Of a stretch of DNA of 64,000 nt, positions 1-9,468 are shown in pieces. Below the pieces are notes generated by a model that was not told the origin of the DNA, made no database searches, and saw only the letters and a list, made by a program, of their open reading frames with translations. Source of the DNA: Halisarca cf. caerulea (taxonomy: Eukaryota > Porifera > Demospongiae > Chondrillida > Halisarcidae); assembly GCA_963170055.1 (NCBI GenBank), contig CAUJGJ010000149.1, positions 20,201 through 84,200 of the forward strand, in the 5' to 3' direction. The position numbers were made by a program, and so were the translations under genes. Each line of letters opens with the position of its first letter. Within the stretch, counting starts at the first letter, position 1.

Positions 1-216
1 CCTTGTTTACCCGAAGCCTTCAATTGTGGTGACATTAGAACTTGTAAAAAAATGTCATGTGAACAAAATATAATTTCCTACCTGAATTTGTTCCAAGCCC
101 TACGTGTACTGTATGCAAGATAATGCAGGTATATACGTATAATATACTTTGTTAGTGAGTACACCTGGGGACCCTCCAAATTGCTACTCACTATCAGTAG
201 TACTTCCTAACCATAT

Positions 217-734
217 TATGGAGTACGGTAGTACTCCATATGTAGGACTGACACGGAAAAAACATGGCCGCCATACATTAGCGCAAATTTTGTTTTCGTC
301 TGAAAACTAACGATGCAGTACAGTTAGTAACATTTAAAAGTGGTATTGGTGCCTTTTGACACACTAGCTATAAGATGAAGTAGTTAAAACCCTTCGTAGG
401 CCAATTTCTTTAAAGAACTTTGAAATTTTAGACGAAAATGTATGGCTACGCAACACCAATACACCATAATATTTTAAGATTATTCTTCTTATTATTCTTC
501 TCGTCGTTTTTTCGAACTGGGCTACAGGTCGCCACGAAGGGTTCAGAGGTCTCATCTTTCGCCAGTGAGCTCCGATTGTTAGCGCGAAGTACCTTTTGTA
601 GGTAGTACACTATATGTAGGATTAGTTTCGCGAGCCAGCCCCTAACCGCCGCTAGAGTAATGCATTACTCTAGCGGCGGTTAGGGGCTGGCTCGCGAAAC
701 TAATCCTACATATGGTGTACTACCGTACTCCATA
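217..734 (+). mobile_element. Terminal-hairpin element TH1
   Basis: Each end is a hairpin: left arms TATGGAGTAC and GTACTCCATA around loop GGTA, right arms TATGGTGTAC and GTACTCCATA around loop TACC. Inside the left hairpin comes GTAGGACTGACACGG and AAACATGGCCGCCATACATT, shared with copies at 20723, 26223, 48269, 60761 and 62520. The right third is a 124-base palindrome. No coding capacity; the minus-strand frame at 364-555 is not a gene. Confidence 0.7.
601..724. repeat. 124-base near-perfect palindrome
   Basis: Two 62-base arms meet at 662/663 with no spacer and only one mismatched pair. The centre is GAGTAATG/CATTACTC and the arms hold CGCGAGCCAGCCCCTAACCG. Confidence 0.9.
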
Positions 735-825
735 ATAAGCTGGCAATCATATCCTTGTACTTCCTAGCCAGGTATTACTCATTAACAGTGTTCTTACTTA
801 CGAGTTTCTACCATAGATACTCTAA

Positions 826-910
826 CCTATGCAGGTTAGAGTATATATATATATATATATATACTCTAACTCTATATATATATATATATATATATATAGA
901 GTATATACTG
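826..910. repeat. TA microsatellite with CTCTAAC hairpins
   Basis: Two (TA)n runs (843-862, 878-899) separated by ACTCTAACTC and preceded by CTAACCTATGCAGGTTAG, itself a hairpin. Confidence 0.8.
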
Positions 911-1800
911 TAACTCACGTGATGAAAATGGCTACCACCACGTGGTAATGAGTAAAAGGATGAAGAATTATGATGATAAAGACAACCACAAAAAATGACG
1001 AGGAAGACAAGAAGAGTGACCAGGAGTTGAAGCAGCACTTTGACCAAGGAGAATCGAGGAGGATGGTGGTAACAATTTTGGGAACCCCTACGCGAATTAG
1101 CACTGCTACCACCATACTGATTGATCAGTTTGCAAACGAAATGCTGCTTGTTCGAACTCCGGCCTTGCCTGGGAAGTATTTGTACTTCAACCCCAGTGTC
1201 CTAGACCAGCGGTCACTGCCACCCATCTGCCTTGCCAGGCTCTAAGGAACACCCCAACACAGCCCCTGGCTGTCTATGGACTCCTATTTAAACCTGTGTC
1301 CGAGGCTGGCTAGATAAGAGAATCATAAATAGAGAGTAGTTTTAGGTTTAGTAAGTAGTAACTCTTATCTGGCTATTTTGTATCTTATTATTACTTGTGA
1401 TTAGTAATGATGAGGTTTCTCCCTTCTACCATAGATACTAGTATCTATGATTCTACTGTATGGCGAATAGGGTCTGGCAACGCGAGACTACCAACTCTAG
1501 TCTTGCGTTGCCATTCACTGTACCCCTAGTCTGGCCACGCCAGACTAACCGCCCACGCGAATAGACCCTCTCCCTAATTATAGGGTCTCCGTCTATGGTC
1601 GAATATATATCTATGGTTCATTCATAGATAGAACTCTCTCTCTGTAGTGAGTATCTACTACAGTAAATTTACCAAGTCAGTGTCTGGGAAGAATAAGCTG
1701 AGCAGAGACACGAAGAGCTATCCATCTTGGTAGTGAAGTGTGACGACATACGTATGGCAGAGTCAGTGAGTGTCGACATACGAATGCTTGTTGGTCTGTC
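911..1800. other. Unassigned stretch with small hairpins
   Basis: No gene recognised. The 91-codon + frame at 970-1245 shows no family and is probably chance. 1427-1460 is a hairpin, ACCATAGATACTAGTATCTA. 1470-1560 holds AACGCGAGACTACC/TAGTCTTGCGTTGCC and TGGCCACGCCAGACTA inverted repeats. Confidence 0.4.
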
Positions 1801-1804
1801 ACGC

Positions 1805-1912
1805 AGTTAACCGTTCCCCCGGACCGTTTTCGTGCGTTAGCGGTGAAGCGAAAGCTGTCCGGGGGACCGCTTTCGTTCATTAACGGTGAGGCGCTAATGG
1901 TCCTACCCAACT
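1805..1912. repeat. GC-rich hairpin module
   Basis: TTCCCCCGGACCGTTTTCGT and GCGAAAGCTGTCCGGGGGAC form an imperfect hairpin. The same module occurs in reverse at 3477-3570. Confidence 0.55.
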
Positions 1913-2480
1913 ATTAAGTGTCCCCCTAGTTGATCCTGTCTGCGCGACCACGCGAAAGTGGATTGCTGTGGACTTTGAGGTGAAAAGGGTCTTATAGCAC
2001 TGAGAGGTACGCTCATCCCATATAAGTTCTGCGTATGTAAAACAGCTCAGTGTGCATTGGCTCTATTTAAGTGTCTACAGGCGGCTTGATCAGTTTTTTG
2101 CTAAAGATAAGTTGCCACAGTGTAATTTGCAAAAGTAGCCTACATTTTCCCTTCTAGATCTACACTGATCTTTACTGTGAGTGGAGTAGTTGTAGATATG
2201 CGAGCAGAAGATGTAGTGTCCCCTCTTGCATCCCAATACTGTGTAGAGGGCAACTGTTTGCAACTACTGTAACAGTAAATGTATAGTGTACTGTACTCTA
2301 TTACACACATTCAATTATTATAACATTGCTATAAAAAGTACAATGTGAACAAAAATAACAGAAAATTTATACACTGGAATTTAAAAAATGTGCAAAAACT
2401 TCAAGGGGAAAAGGTATTATAGTTATAATAGTTAGTAATAATAACAGTGTCGTACAAACACACATGCATGCACTGATCTG
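1913..2480. other. No gene recognised
   Basis: AT-rich sequence without a supported ORF, RNA or repeat. Confidence 0.4.
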
Positions 2481-2482
2481 TA

Positions 2483-2766
2483 GTTGGTGGGGGATCTGTC
2501 ACGTGTGGGGGATCTGTCACTGGTGGGAGGTCTGTCACTGGTGGGGGGTCTGTAGCTGGTAGGGGGTCTGTAGCTGGTGGGGGGTCTGTAGCTGGTGGGA
2601 GGTCTGTAGCTGGTGGGAGGTCTGTAGCTGGTAGAGGATCTGTAGCTGGTGGATCTGCAGTAGGTGGGGGATCTGTCACTGGTGGGGGATATGTAGCTGG
2701 TGGGGGATCTGTAGCTGGTGGGGAACCTGTAGCTGGTGGGGGGACTGTAGCTGGTGGAGGATCAAA
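2483..2766. repeat. 18-base minisatellite
   Basis: About 16 degenerate copies of GGGGTCTGTAGCTGGTGG (variants GTCACTGG, GGATCTG). The minus strand reads as an ATDPP-type repeat, but the frame is explained by the 18-base unit and has no gene context. Confidence 0.9.
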
Positions 2767-2890
2767 TGGTGGGTTGTACGGTTTCAGATGTATTCCACAA
2801 ACACGGTCTATGACTTTCTTTGTGGATACTTCCTCTATCTATACAGGCCTTTTCCAAGTGAAGCTGTGATGATGGAGTTTCTGCTTTGCC

Positions 2891-3150
2891 TGATTCCTAC
2901 AGCAGACCAAAACTGTCCCCCCGTACTTATGTTGGGTGTATGTAGAAGGGGGACTGATTCCTACAGCAGACCAAAACTGTCCCCCCTGTACTTATGTTGG
3001 GTGCATGTAGAAGGGGGACTGATTCCTACAGCAGACCAAAACTGTCCCCCCTGTACTTATGTTGGGTGTATGTAGAAGGGGGACTGATTCCTACAGCAGA
3101 CCAAAACTGTCCCCCCCTGTACTTATGTTGGGTGTATGTAGAAGGGGGAC
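2891..3150. repeat. 65-base tandem repeat, four copies
   Basis: Units start TGATTCCTACAGCAGACC at 2891, 2955, 3020 and 3085. They are nearly identical and differ mainly in the length of the C run (CCCCCC to CCCCCCC). Open + frames across it are an effect of the repeat. Confidence 0.95.
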
Positions 3151-3159
3151 TGATTACCG

Positions 3160-3476
3160 CCTTATATATATTTTTATTATGTCAAATGGTTATACCAATA
3201 ATATTATTCGTGTATTAAAGTATGTGCATTAATCCTAGATGTCAACTCCAGAGTCAATAAAAGAAGTCAAACTTAAGTCTGTGGGTCGCTAGTTACCTGT
3301 AGTGACTCGAGCTGCGCTTTTGCTACCCTGAGCTCATTCGCGGCGTGTATAGAGCGTATAAATCTTTAAACATCCTGCTGGAAGCTTCCTACGATGTCTT
3401 AAATTATCAAAGAGAAGCAGCCGTGGCAGCCAGACCAGAAGCATTCAATTCTGTTATGATTTTCATTCAAATGAAT
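3160..3476. other. No gene recognised
   Basis: No supported feature. The + frame crossing 3345-3635 runs into repeat sequence. Confidence 0.35.
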
Positions 3477-3575
3477 GGGGAGACAGTTTTCGTTAAGGGG
3501 GGACAGCTTTTGCGTGAACGCGAAAGGACGAAAACGGTCCGGGGGGACCGCTTTCGTGGGGGGACCAAAAACTTT
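3477..3575. repeat. GC-rich hairpin module, second copy
   Basis: GGGGGGACAGCTTTTGCGTG, ACGAAAACGGTCCGGGGGGA and CCGCTTTCGTGGGGGGACC; reverse-complement relation to 1805-1912. Confidence 0.55.
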
Positions 3576-3589
3576 GTGACAGGTCGCCC

Positions 3590-4003
3590 GCTTTTCACAA
3601 TACGCAAATTCCTACATCCCCTAGGAGGGGGGTGAAATTTCAAAATAGCACATAATGTTTATATGTGCGGGATGTACGTAGGAATTTGCATACTGTGCGC
3701 TCAATCCCACTAAACTCTGTCTAGCCCTATACCCGTCTAGCTTCATGTATGTATAGCCCTGTGCTCGTCTAGCCCTATACAGTGAATTCTCGTTAATCCG
3801 CCACCGCTTTATCCGCCAAAACCTTTAATCTGCCATCAATTTTGTGTACGAATTATTACAAAAGACTGTAAATTGATTTGGATAATCCGCCAAACTCATT
3901 AATCCGCCAATATTCTTCAAAATGAATTATGGTGGATTAATGAGAGTTCACTGTACCTGTCTTGCCCTTTGCCCACCTAGCCTAGCAGGGTCTGCCATGC
4001 GAG
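3590..4003. repeat. Foldback element F8, interrupted by a TA-type element
   Basis: Inner part of the foldback family: GCAAATTCCTACATCC ... GTAGGAATTTGCA, then CTAAACTCTGTCTAGCCCTA. It resumes after 3955 with CCTGTCTTGCCCTTTGCCCA. Removing 3780-3953 and one TA recreates the sequence seen in other copies. Confidence 0.7.
3780..3953. mobile_element. TA-type short element M1
   Basis: 174 bases, CAGTGAATTCTCGTTAATCC ... GGATTAATGAGAGTTCACTG, flanked by TA on both sides. Tc1/mariner (pogo/Tigger)-like ends are inferred. No ORF. Confidence 0.85.
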
Positions 4004-4024
4004 CCCCCCCCCCCCCCCCCCCCC
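4004..4024. repeat. 21-C homopolymer
   Basis: Uninterrupted C run directly after the foldback remnant. Confidence 0.95.
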
Positions 4025-4630
4025 AAATTTGATGTATGTATTGTATGTATATGACAGGCTTCCATTCAGGATCCCCGTCAAGGAGTGATAGGTACGAAGT
4101 ACAGTGATGTAAGGAGATGCATGCACAGATGTGTATATGTGAGGGTATACAACCAGGGGGGTCTGGGGGTATGGTCCCCCAGGGCAAATTTGAGTTTTTA
4201 AGGTTATATCAGGTGGTATCCAATTTAGACCATTCAAGGTTGATTTTGACACTCACTCAAGTAGAGCCTTCTTTAGATAGAAAGATAGATAGATAGATAA
4301 TTATTTTAACAGGAAGACCCCTTCAGTCTGAGACTGGTATTAATGGGGGTCCTTAAGACATGCACAGCAGATTATAAATCTTGATACAATGATAATTTAA
4401 AGGTGAGTTGAGAACATAGATTAAAATAGGAAAATATGTACATGCATACACAAGACAGCAAATTTTGTATATATATTTAAGAAAGGTATATGATTGAGAT
4501 TGGGGTTTAGTTGAGTATGTACAATTGGAGGTATTATAAATAATTAAAATTAATTAATCAAAATTTGAGCAAGATTAATTGTAAATATCAGATGAGGATG
4601 AAACATAATTATGATAATAACAATCATGCA
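4025..4630. other. No gene recognised; GATA microsatellite
   Basis: (GATA)n-like run at 4279-4299. Nothing else supported before the Ginger-like element. Confidence 0.4.
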
Positions 4631-4634
4631 GATC

Positions 4635-4830
4635 TGTCACCAGAAGAAAATGGTACGGGCAGACCAAATTTTCTGGAAGAAATGGTCCAGGTACAGGAAT
4701 TTTGGTCCGGGTTGCTTATCTTTCAAAATGTACCTCCTTCTAGCGATCGGCACGACAATCACTCGCTGAATACTCACATCTATGCAGATTCTTATAATAT
4801 AATACAACTTAATGGCTAAAAACTTAAAGA
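4635..4830 (+). repeat. Left terminal inverted repeat of the Ginger-like element
   Basis: Starts TGTCACCAG and holds GCAGACCAAATTTTCTGGAA, AATGGTCC and GGAATTTTGGTCCGGGTT. The same blocks occur reverse-complemented and in the same order at 9660-9862. AAAACTTAAAG near 4818 is also mirrored. The match is modular, not base-for-base. Confidence 0.65.
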
Positions 4831-5350
4831 TTTACTGGGGAAGTCAAATATCAGCAGTCTTGCTGCACACGGTTCAATTACCAGGTCATTTAAAATCGCA
4901 CCCATTTAGCTTTGGAGTTAGTCCATAGCTATAGTTCAATAATAGTCTTATCCGCAGAATCATCCGAAGTGTTCAGCTTTTCCCAAATTAATACACTATA
5001 GCTAGCTACACTAGATGGCCTCCATTTCTTTCATTGTGCAATTACAAACCATATAGCATGTATGTACAATTATACTATAGAGGCTCAGTTGCATAGTAGC
5101 ATGCAAATTGATTTATACAATGTTGCAATCAAATGCACTAATTATGAACAAATTTAAAATCCAATGAAAATTATTTAAAGGCAATATACAATAGAAAACA
5201 TTAGTCCATGGTGAGTTTCTATTTTACATACAAATTTAAAATACAGAAAAGTTGTGAGAAGGCTGAAGTTGCACTGATTACATACAATGTGTTTGTAATA
5301 TTATGCTTCATGACAATTATTACAATACCATTCCTGCTTTACATTTACCC

Positions 5351-5590
5351 TCAAAAAAACCTCTTGGAGTTGGCATGGCAACTCTCATGGTACCAGTAAC
5401 CACATTGACTGCAGCAAGGCATTTTGCCTACCTCGGGTAGCCCGCAGTCACAGTGGACACCAACAGACAGGGATGCCACTGGTTTCTTTAGTCTGATTCC
5501 TTCAGATGGAAAGGGAGATAATTGTCCACTCTGAAGACAAGAGATGATGTGTGCTCTCATCTTGCGTTGACAATATCTACATATATACAA
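5351..5590 (-). pseudogene. End of Ulp1 domain plus PHD-like zinc finger
   Basis: QRKMRAHIISCLQSGQLSPF is the usual C-terminal end of this Ulp1 class. It is followed by HCDCGLPE, MPCCSQCGYWYHESC, a PHD-like Cys/His pattern. The finger is cut short by a stop at 5351 after SKRFF, so the last metal ligands are missing. Confidence 0.6.
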
Positions 5591-6110
5591 CAGATGGAAA
5601 CATGAATAATTATAAAATGAAAGACCTATTTATATACATGTATACTGAAACACCAAACACATGTAAGTTAATTTGTCCATACACACTTGCCTGTAGCATG
5701 CCGGATTATTGCCATGGCAATGCTCTGTACAATGAGCTATTGCAAATAGACCTCAATCTACAGCTCCATATTGCAATGGGGTATTTGCAATACAAAGGTT
5801 GATGCTGTCTACTGCAGTACACAAGAAAGAGGCTGTCTGAGTAATAGTCTAGGTATCCACACTGTGGAAAGAGCTGCCAAAAATGCGTACATTTTGCTGA
5901 TCTTCAGCAATCACCACATTCCAGTGGTCTTTCCTCACATGGAGGATTTGTACAAATGTGGACTCTGTCCCACAGAAGTTACCGCCTTGCCCTAAAAGTG
6001 GGGATTGCAGTCCCTTGATGGGAATTGCTTCTTCAGCCTGGTGTTTGCAGCATCAGTATGTTTATCAGACAATTTTCGTCCTGATGTAATCTCTAAAACA
6101 TCCATTTGGT
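5560..6110 (-). pseudogene. Ulp1/C48-like cysteine protease domain, broken
   Basis: Minus-strand reading gives LEITSGRKLSDKHTDAA, LKKQFPS, GLQSPLLGQGG, VQILHVRKDHW, PLQYGAVD and GLFAIAHC, the order of the Ulp1-like domain found fused to transposon integrases. The catalytic His is present in KDHW. The catalytic Cys codon is TGA (complement of 5753-5755). Other lesions are a one-base frameshift after KKQFPS and a TAG at complement of 5849-5851. An intron probably separates it from the downstream QRKMRAH segment. Confidence 0.65.
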
Positions 6111-6205
6111 TTAATCTATGTTGCTGCTGCCATCACAACTTTGTTTTCTTAACTGCTTCATTTGATTCTGCAATTATAAAATTTTATAGCATGCAATATG
6201 TAATA

Positions 6206-6455
6206 GTTATTGTATGGCCAACTGTGCATTGGCATATTTGTTGCTCGAGTTCCCAAGGACACGAAGCACCCGAGGGGCAAGTGCAATAAAGAGCCAATGC
6301 ATAGTTGGCCTGTAGTGCCGTGAATGGTCCCCTGCCGTAAGTTGTCCCCCAATCGTACCCTAACGCCTTGACGGTATAGAGCTTGTATTCGATAAGCGCC
6401 CACGCCGGACAACTTTTAGGGGGACAAGATTTAGTGTGACAGGCCATACAATAAC
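6206..6455. repeat. Palindromic hairpin element H1 (interrupted)
   Basis: Arms GTTATTGTATGGCCAACTGT ... CCATACAATAAC, with GAGCCAATGC inside and a GC-rich apex CCCGAGGGGCAAGTGC. It sits in an intron of the Ginger-like gene and was later hit by the 131-base insertion. Related copies are at 47407-47502 and 50090-50145. Confidence 0.7.
6311..6441 (-). mobile_element. 131-base insertion with TGT...ACA ends and GGCC duplication
   Basis: Starts TGTAGTGCC, ends GTGTGACA, and is flanked by GGCC on both sides (6307-6310, 6442-6445). It interrupts the right arm of a hairpin repeat. Removing it and one GGCC restores that arm exactly as predicted from the left arm. Internal inverted AAGTTGTCCCCC/GGACAACTTTTAGGGG. 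It may be a tiny non-autonomous relative of a 4-base-duplicating transposon. Strand is arbitrary. Confidence 0.6.
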
Positions 6456-6584
6456 TTACTTGTTGTGGGCGCTTAACTTGTTTTTCCTATTAGCCTGTGT
6501 GAGGTGTTTTTGGTTAGCTATGCTATACTTTTGTATGGCGTGCGAATTGACTTAATTAACAAAAGGTAAATGTTATCATAACTG

Positions 6585-6690
6585 CACACTTTTTGACAAA
6601 AGGTCACCAAAAGTGTGCTGTATCAGATGCAAATGCACACATTTTTGCTTTGATGTTTGCCGCATCGCATCGTATAACAAATTATTATGT
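6585..6690. repeat. Fragment of H3-type repeat
   Basis: CACTTTTTGACAAAAGGTCA, AAAGTGTGCTG and CACATTTTTGCTTTGATGTT, as at 49826 and 47930. Confidence 0.45.
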
Positions 6691-6752
6691 ATCCATTTGC
6701 CAATTAAACATTTAAGAGCACACAGACTTATAACTGTATATACATATGTTAA

Positions 6753-7225
6753 GTGTATAAAAACCATTTAAAAATGGTAAAAGGTTGTAGGATTGACACA
6801 GGACAGTACAAAAAGGCCTTATCAAAAAAGGATCCTCCAAAAATACTTGGAACAAGGGTGAATAGCAAAACAGGTACATGGCAAGATGGGCATAGGGCTA
6901 GACAGAGTTTAATTGGACTGAGTGTAGACTGTGCAAATTCCTACATCCCTCATGTGCAGCACATTATACGTATATGCTGCAGGATGTAGGAATTTGCACA
7001 GTGTACACTCAGTCCAATTAAACTCTATCTAGCCCTATGCCCATCTAGCCTCATGTATGTGTAGCCCTATGCCTGTCTTGCCCTTTACCCATCTAGCCAT
7101 GTACCTGTTTTGCTACTCACCCTTGTTCCAAGTATTTTTGGAGGATCCTTTTTTGATAAGGCCTTTTTGTACTGTCCTGTGTCAATCCTACATCCTTTTA
7201 CCATTATTAAATGGTTTTTATACAC
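6753..7225. mobile_element. Foldback element F1 (complete)
   Basis: 473 bases that are almost wholly a palindrome. Ends GTGTATAAAAACCAT / ATGGTTTTTATACAC. The arms carry TAGGATTGACACAGGACAG, GGATCCTCCAAAAATACTTG and GCAAATTCCTACATCC. Open frames on both strands mirror each other and are not genes. Copies: 17045, 18423, 26899, 49300, 50324, 61017. Confidence 0.85.
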
Positions 7226-7833
7226 TCTTGTTCGTGCAATTTTTCCTTTAAAGAACAGTTGTTCGAATAGAGTTTGCATAGATACTCAAACCCCTGTGGT
7301 TAAAGGATTCCATTGCAGTTGAGTTGAGAAGGAACATAATCAAGTCTTGTAACATAAGAAGCTAAAATTATGCAGCTACCTGACCAAAATCAATGTACCC
7401 ACGTAGAAACAAACGCTCAAACAAAAAAGCGCTGAAGTCGATCGCGACAATCGTCGAACCAGAGAAGGTTTTGCCTTGTGTACGTACATGTACGCCTAGT
7501 CTCGCGTAGCCATTCCGGTAATCTGAAAATGGCTGATCCGGCGAATGTATGGGATTTGCCTATTAATTTTTTCTCGCTTTAGAAGTCCAGATATGGCTTT
7601 AAAACCTACAAAAGGCACTTCGCGCTAACAATCGGAGCTCACTTGCGAAAGATGAGACCTCTGGATCCTTCGTGGCGACCTGTAGCTCAGTTCGAAAAAA
7701 CAACGAGAAGAAGAAGAATAATCTTAAAATGCTATGGTGTTGCGGACCCATACCTCAGCGAGTGAACTTCGCATTTCTTTAAAGAGATAGCTTTCCGAAG
7801 CTTTTAAACTACTTTTCCCTTGTTGCATGGTTT
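7226..7833 (-). repeat. Composite-repeat B and A arms (no terminal hairpin)
   Basis: Continues outward from F1 with AAGGAACATAATCAAGTCTT, AAAGCGCTGAAGTCGATCGC, GATGAGACCTCTGGATCCTT and GCGGACCCATACCTCAGCGA. The same order occurs at 61556-62764 and, reversed, at 26223-26898. Confidence 0.75.
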
Positions 7834-7852
7834 ATACAGCTACATCACTCAC

Positions 7853-8062
7853 CTGATGGTTGTCTTTTGAATCCACTCCTAAATTTAGCCTTAGGAAGTC
7901 CAGGAATCTTCGGTATTGGTGATGCAGGTGATTGAAAATCTGGAATGTAGCCTCCCTCGTTCACTTGAGAACTAAAGAGAAAACCAGTTTTCAACACTTC
8001 ATCTACTGGACCAGGTATAGAATCTATAGATATACAAGAATTAGCACGTCGTACAGTAATTT
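7853..8062 (-). pseudogene. Linker exon of the integrase-Ulp1 gene
   Basis: 210-base phase 1-1 exon containing DSIPGPVDEVLKTGFLFSSQ and a Pro-rich stretch, ending at a strong GTGAGT donor. It is proline-rich and probably disordered. The following intron took a composite hairpin/foldback insertion (6753-7833). Confidence 0.5.
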
Positions 8063-8119
8063 CTTTCAAATATTATACCATCAATTACAACACATAAACT
8101 TGTCTTAAAACAAACTAAC

Positions 8120-8218
8120 CATCAAGTATTGGTACAATATCATCCAAAGTTGGTGTATCGCTACAGTGTATACCACCAGCTCTATCATCTAGGATTACAG
8201 ATGTTGTCACTGGAAAAT
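8120..8218 (-). pseudogene. Linker exon of the integrase-Ulp1 gene
   Basis: 99-base phase 1-1 exon, FPVTTSVILDDRAGGIHC then SDTPTLDDIVPIL, with acceptor AATAATAG and donor GTTAGT. No domain is recognised. It is joined to its neighbours only by phase. Confidence 0.45.
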
Positions 8219-8378
8219 CTATTATTAAATAGAAAAAGTATACATATACATATACATAAGTCACATTTTCAAATTACCATACTTATTATATTCATGATGA
8301 AACCTGCTACAAAATATACAATTAGTATATAAGCATAGGCAAACCTATCATCCATTTAATTTCTTTTAATAAACAAAC

Positions 8379-8445
8379 CTCCTTGACACTGGATGACAGA
8401 TGACACGACACTTTAACTGCTATCAGACTGTTCCTGTGTTGCATC
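8379..8445 (-). pseudogene. Linker exon of the integrase-Ulp1 gene
   Basis: Phase 0 in, phase 1 out. DATQEQSDSS is followed by an in-frame TAA (complement of 8413-8415), then SVVSSVIQCQG. Phase continuity with both neighbours supports one gene with a later nonsense mutation. Confidence 0.45.
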
Positions 8446-8563
8446 CTTAAAAAAGTTAACCAGAATTTTAATGAAATACTGTATAACAATTAAATATTAC
8501 AACAACATGCAATAATTTCAAATTATACCAATCTGCATATATACTAAAGATACATGCACTTAC

Positions 8564-9178
8564 ATTTGACAACGTTCTCAGTAATGACTCTTCATTCAAT
8601 TTTTGGAACTTCTTGTCTGGCTCCACATAAGGCTTCAAATGTGCACCGGTAGAACGGACATCTTTGCCATCATGGGAAGTAAACTGGTACACACCATGTG
8701 GTAGCTTCTTAATGGTGAATGGCCCTGGGAACCAATGGACAAGCTTCCCTCCTTTTCTTTTCTTCCTGGTGAAATCCTTTTTGAGGACTTTCTCACCTTC
8801 CTGGAAACAGTTAGGCTTTGAGTGCTTCGCATCATAATTTTCCTTTCGCTTCATCTGGGCTGCCACAATGTTGTACTTAGCTTCTTCCAGGCGTACCTGC
8901 ATTTCCTCCATCTTTTCGTCGATATTAGATTGTGGCATCAAAGCAAAGTTTGCCACCACCTTTTCTGGTGAATCTTATGCAGTTCCACATCAATTGGTAA
9001 TTTTGGCAGCCTTCAAACATGAGCTCAAATGGGGTGAACTTTAAGGATTCATGCTTTGATGAATTGTATGAAAGTATGCAGGTGTCTAAAAATGCACTCC
9101 ATGTGACTTTTTGGATTGAACAACCTTTGCAAGCATAGACTGGAGTGTCTGGTTGAACCTTTCAACCAACCCATTAGC
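8564..9178 (-). pseudogene. Integrase-like transposase, catalytic-Glu to GPF domain
   Basis: Starts after acceptor TACTTAG with ANGLVERFNQTLQSML, the motif that carries the catalytic Glu. It continues with KFTPFELMF, EEAKYNIVAAQMKRKENYDA, DFTRKKRKGGKLVHWFPGPF and GAHLKPY, i.e. the integrase C-terminal GPF/Y-like domain. Two frameshifts break it, one after the Glu motif and one before VVANFALMPQ. It ends EESLLRTLSN at a GTAAGT donor at 8563. Confidence 0.8.
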
Positions 9179-9468
9179 CTAAGTATATAATAGAGCAATG
9201 ACATACGTACATTATCATTGTGAATGACAATGAATTGAACAAAATATTATATACCTGAGGATATTCAATTTGGCATATATACGTACTTGTAATGAGAATA
9301 ATATATAATTATTTTTAATTTACTATCTTGGAATATGTATTGTCCCATGTACTTACTATCGAAGATTGATTGTATATACACATACCAAAACAATATACAG
9401 TATATAAATTTGGTATAGAACAGTCTGCATGAGCATCGGATACTCGACTAATGGATTGGGTGCCTTAC

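Larger units (their letters stand above)
148..812. mobile_element. TA-type short element split by a hairpin element
   Basis: Flanks 148-216 and 735-812 match the two parts of the intact element at 59318-59493 in reverse orientation (GTGAGTACACCTGGGGACC ... CTTGTACTTCCTAGCCAGG, GTGTTCTTAC). The 217-734 hairpin element was inserted into it. Confidence 0.6.

Noticed and set aside
1150..1180. tRNA-like B box (TTGTTCGAACTCC)
   Set aside because: No A box at the right distance and no cloverleaf; not a tRNA or a clear SINE head.
970..1245. 91-codon charged protein
   Set aside because: No family, no splice context and no similarity to anything recognised; length is within chance.
2401..2679. ATDPP-repeat secreted or surface protein on the minus strand
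   Set aside because: The frame is created by an 18-base tandem repeat, with no signal peptide, splice context or homologous ends.
6005..6060. OTU-like SLDGNCFFSLVF motif on the + strand
   Set aside because: It overlaps the minus-strand Ulp1-type KKQFPS...GLQSPLL segment, which has much longer support; the + match is short and isolated.
6753..7322. Mirror-image ORFs on both strands
   Set aside because: The foldback is a palindrome, so the same frame is read twice; the protein has no family.
8120..8445. Independent host gene downstream of the integrase
   Set aside because: Splice phases run on from the integrase exon and the exons lie inside the transposon ends, so they are better read as part of its gene.
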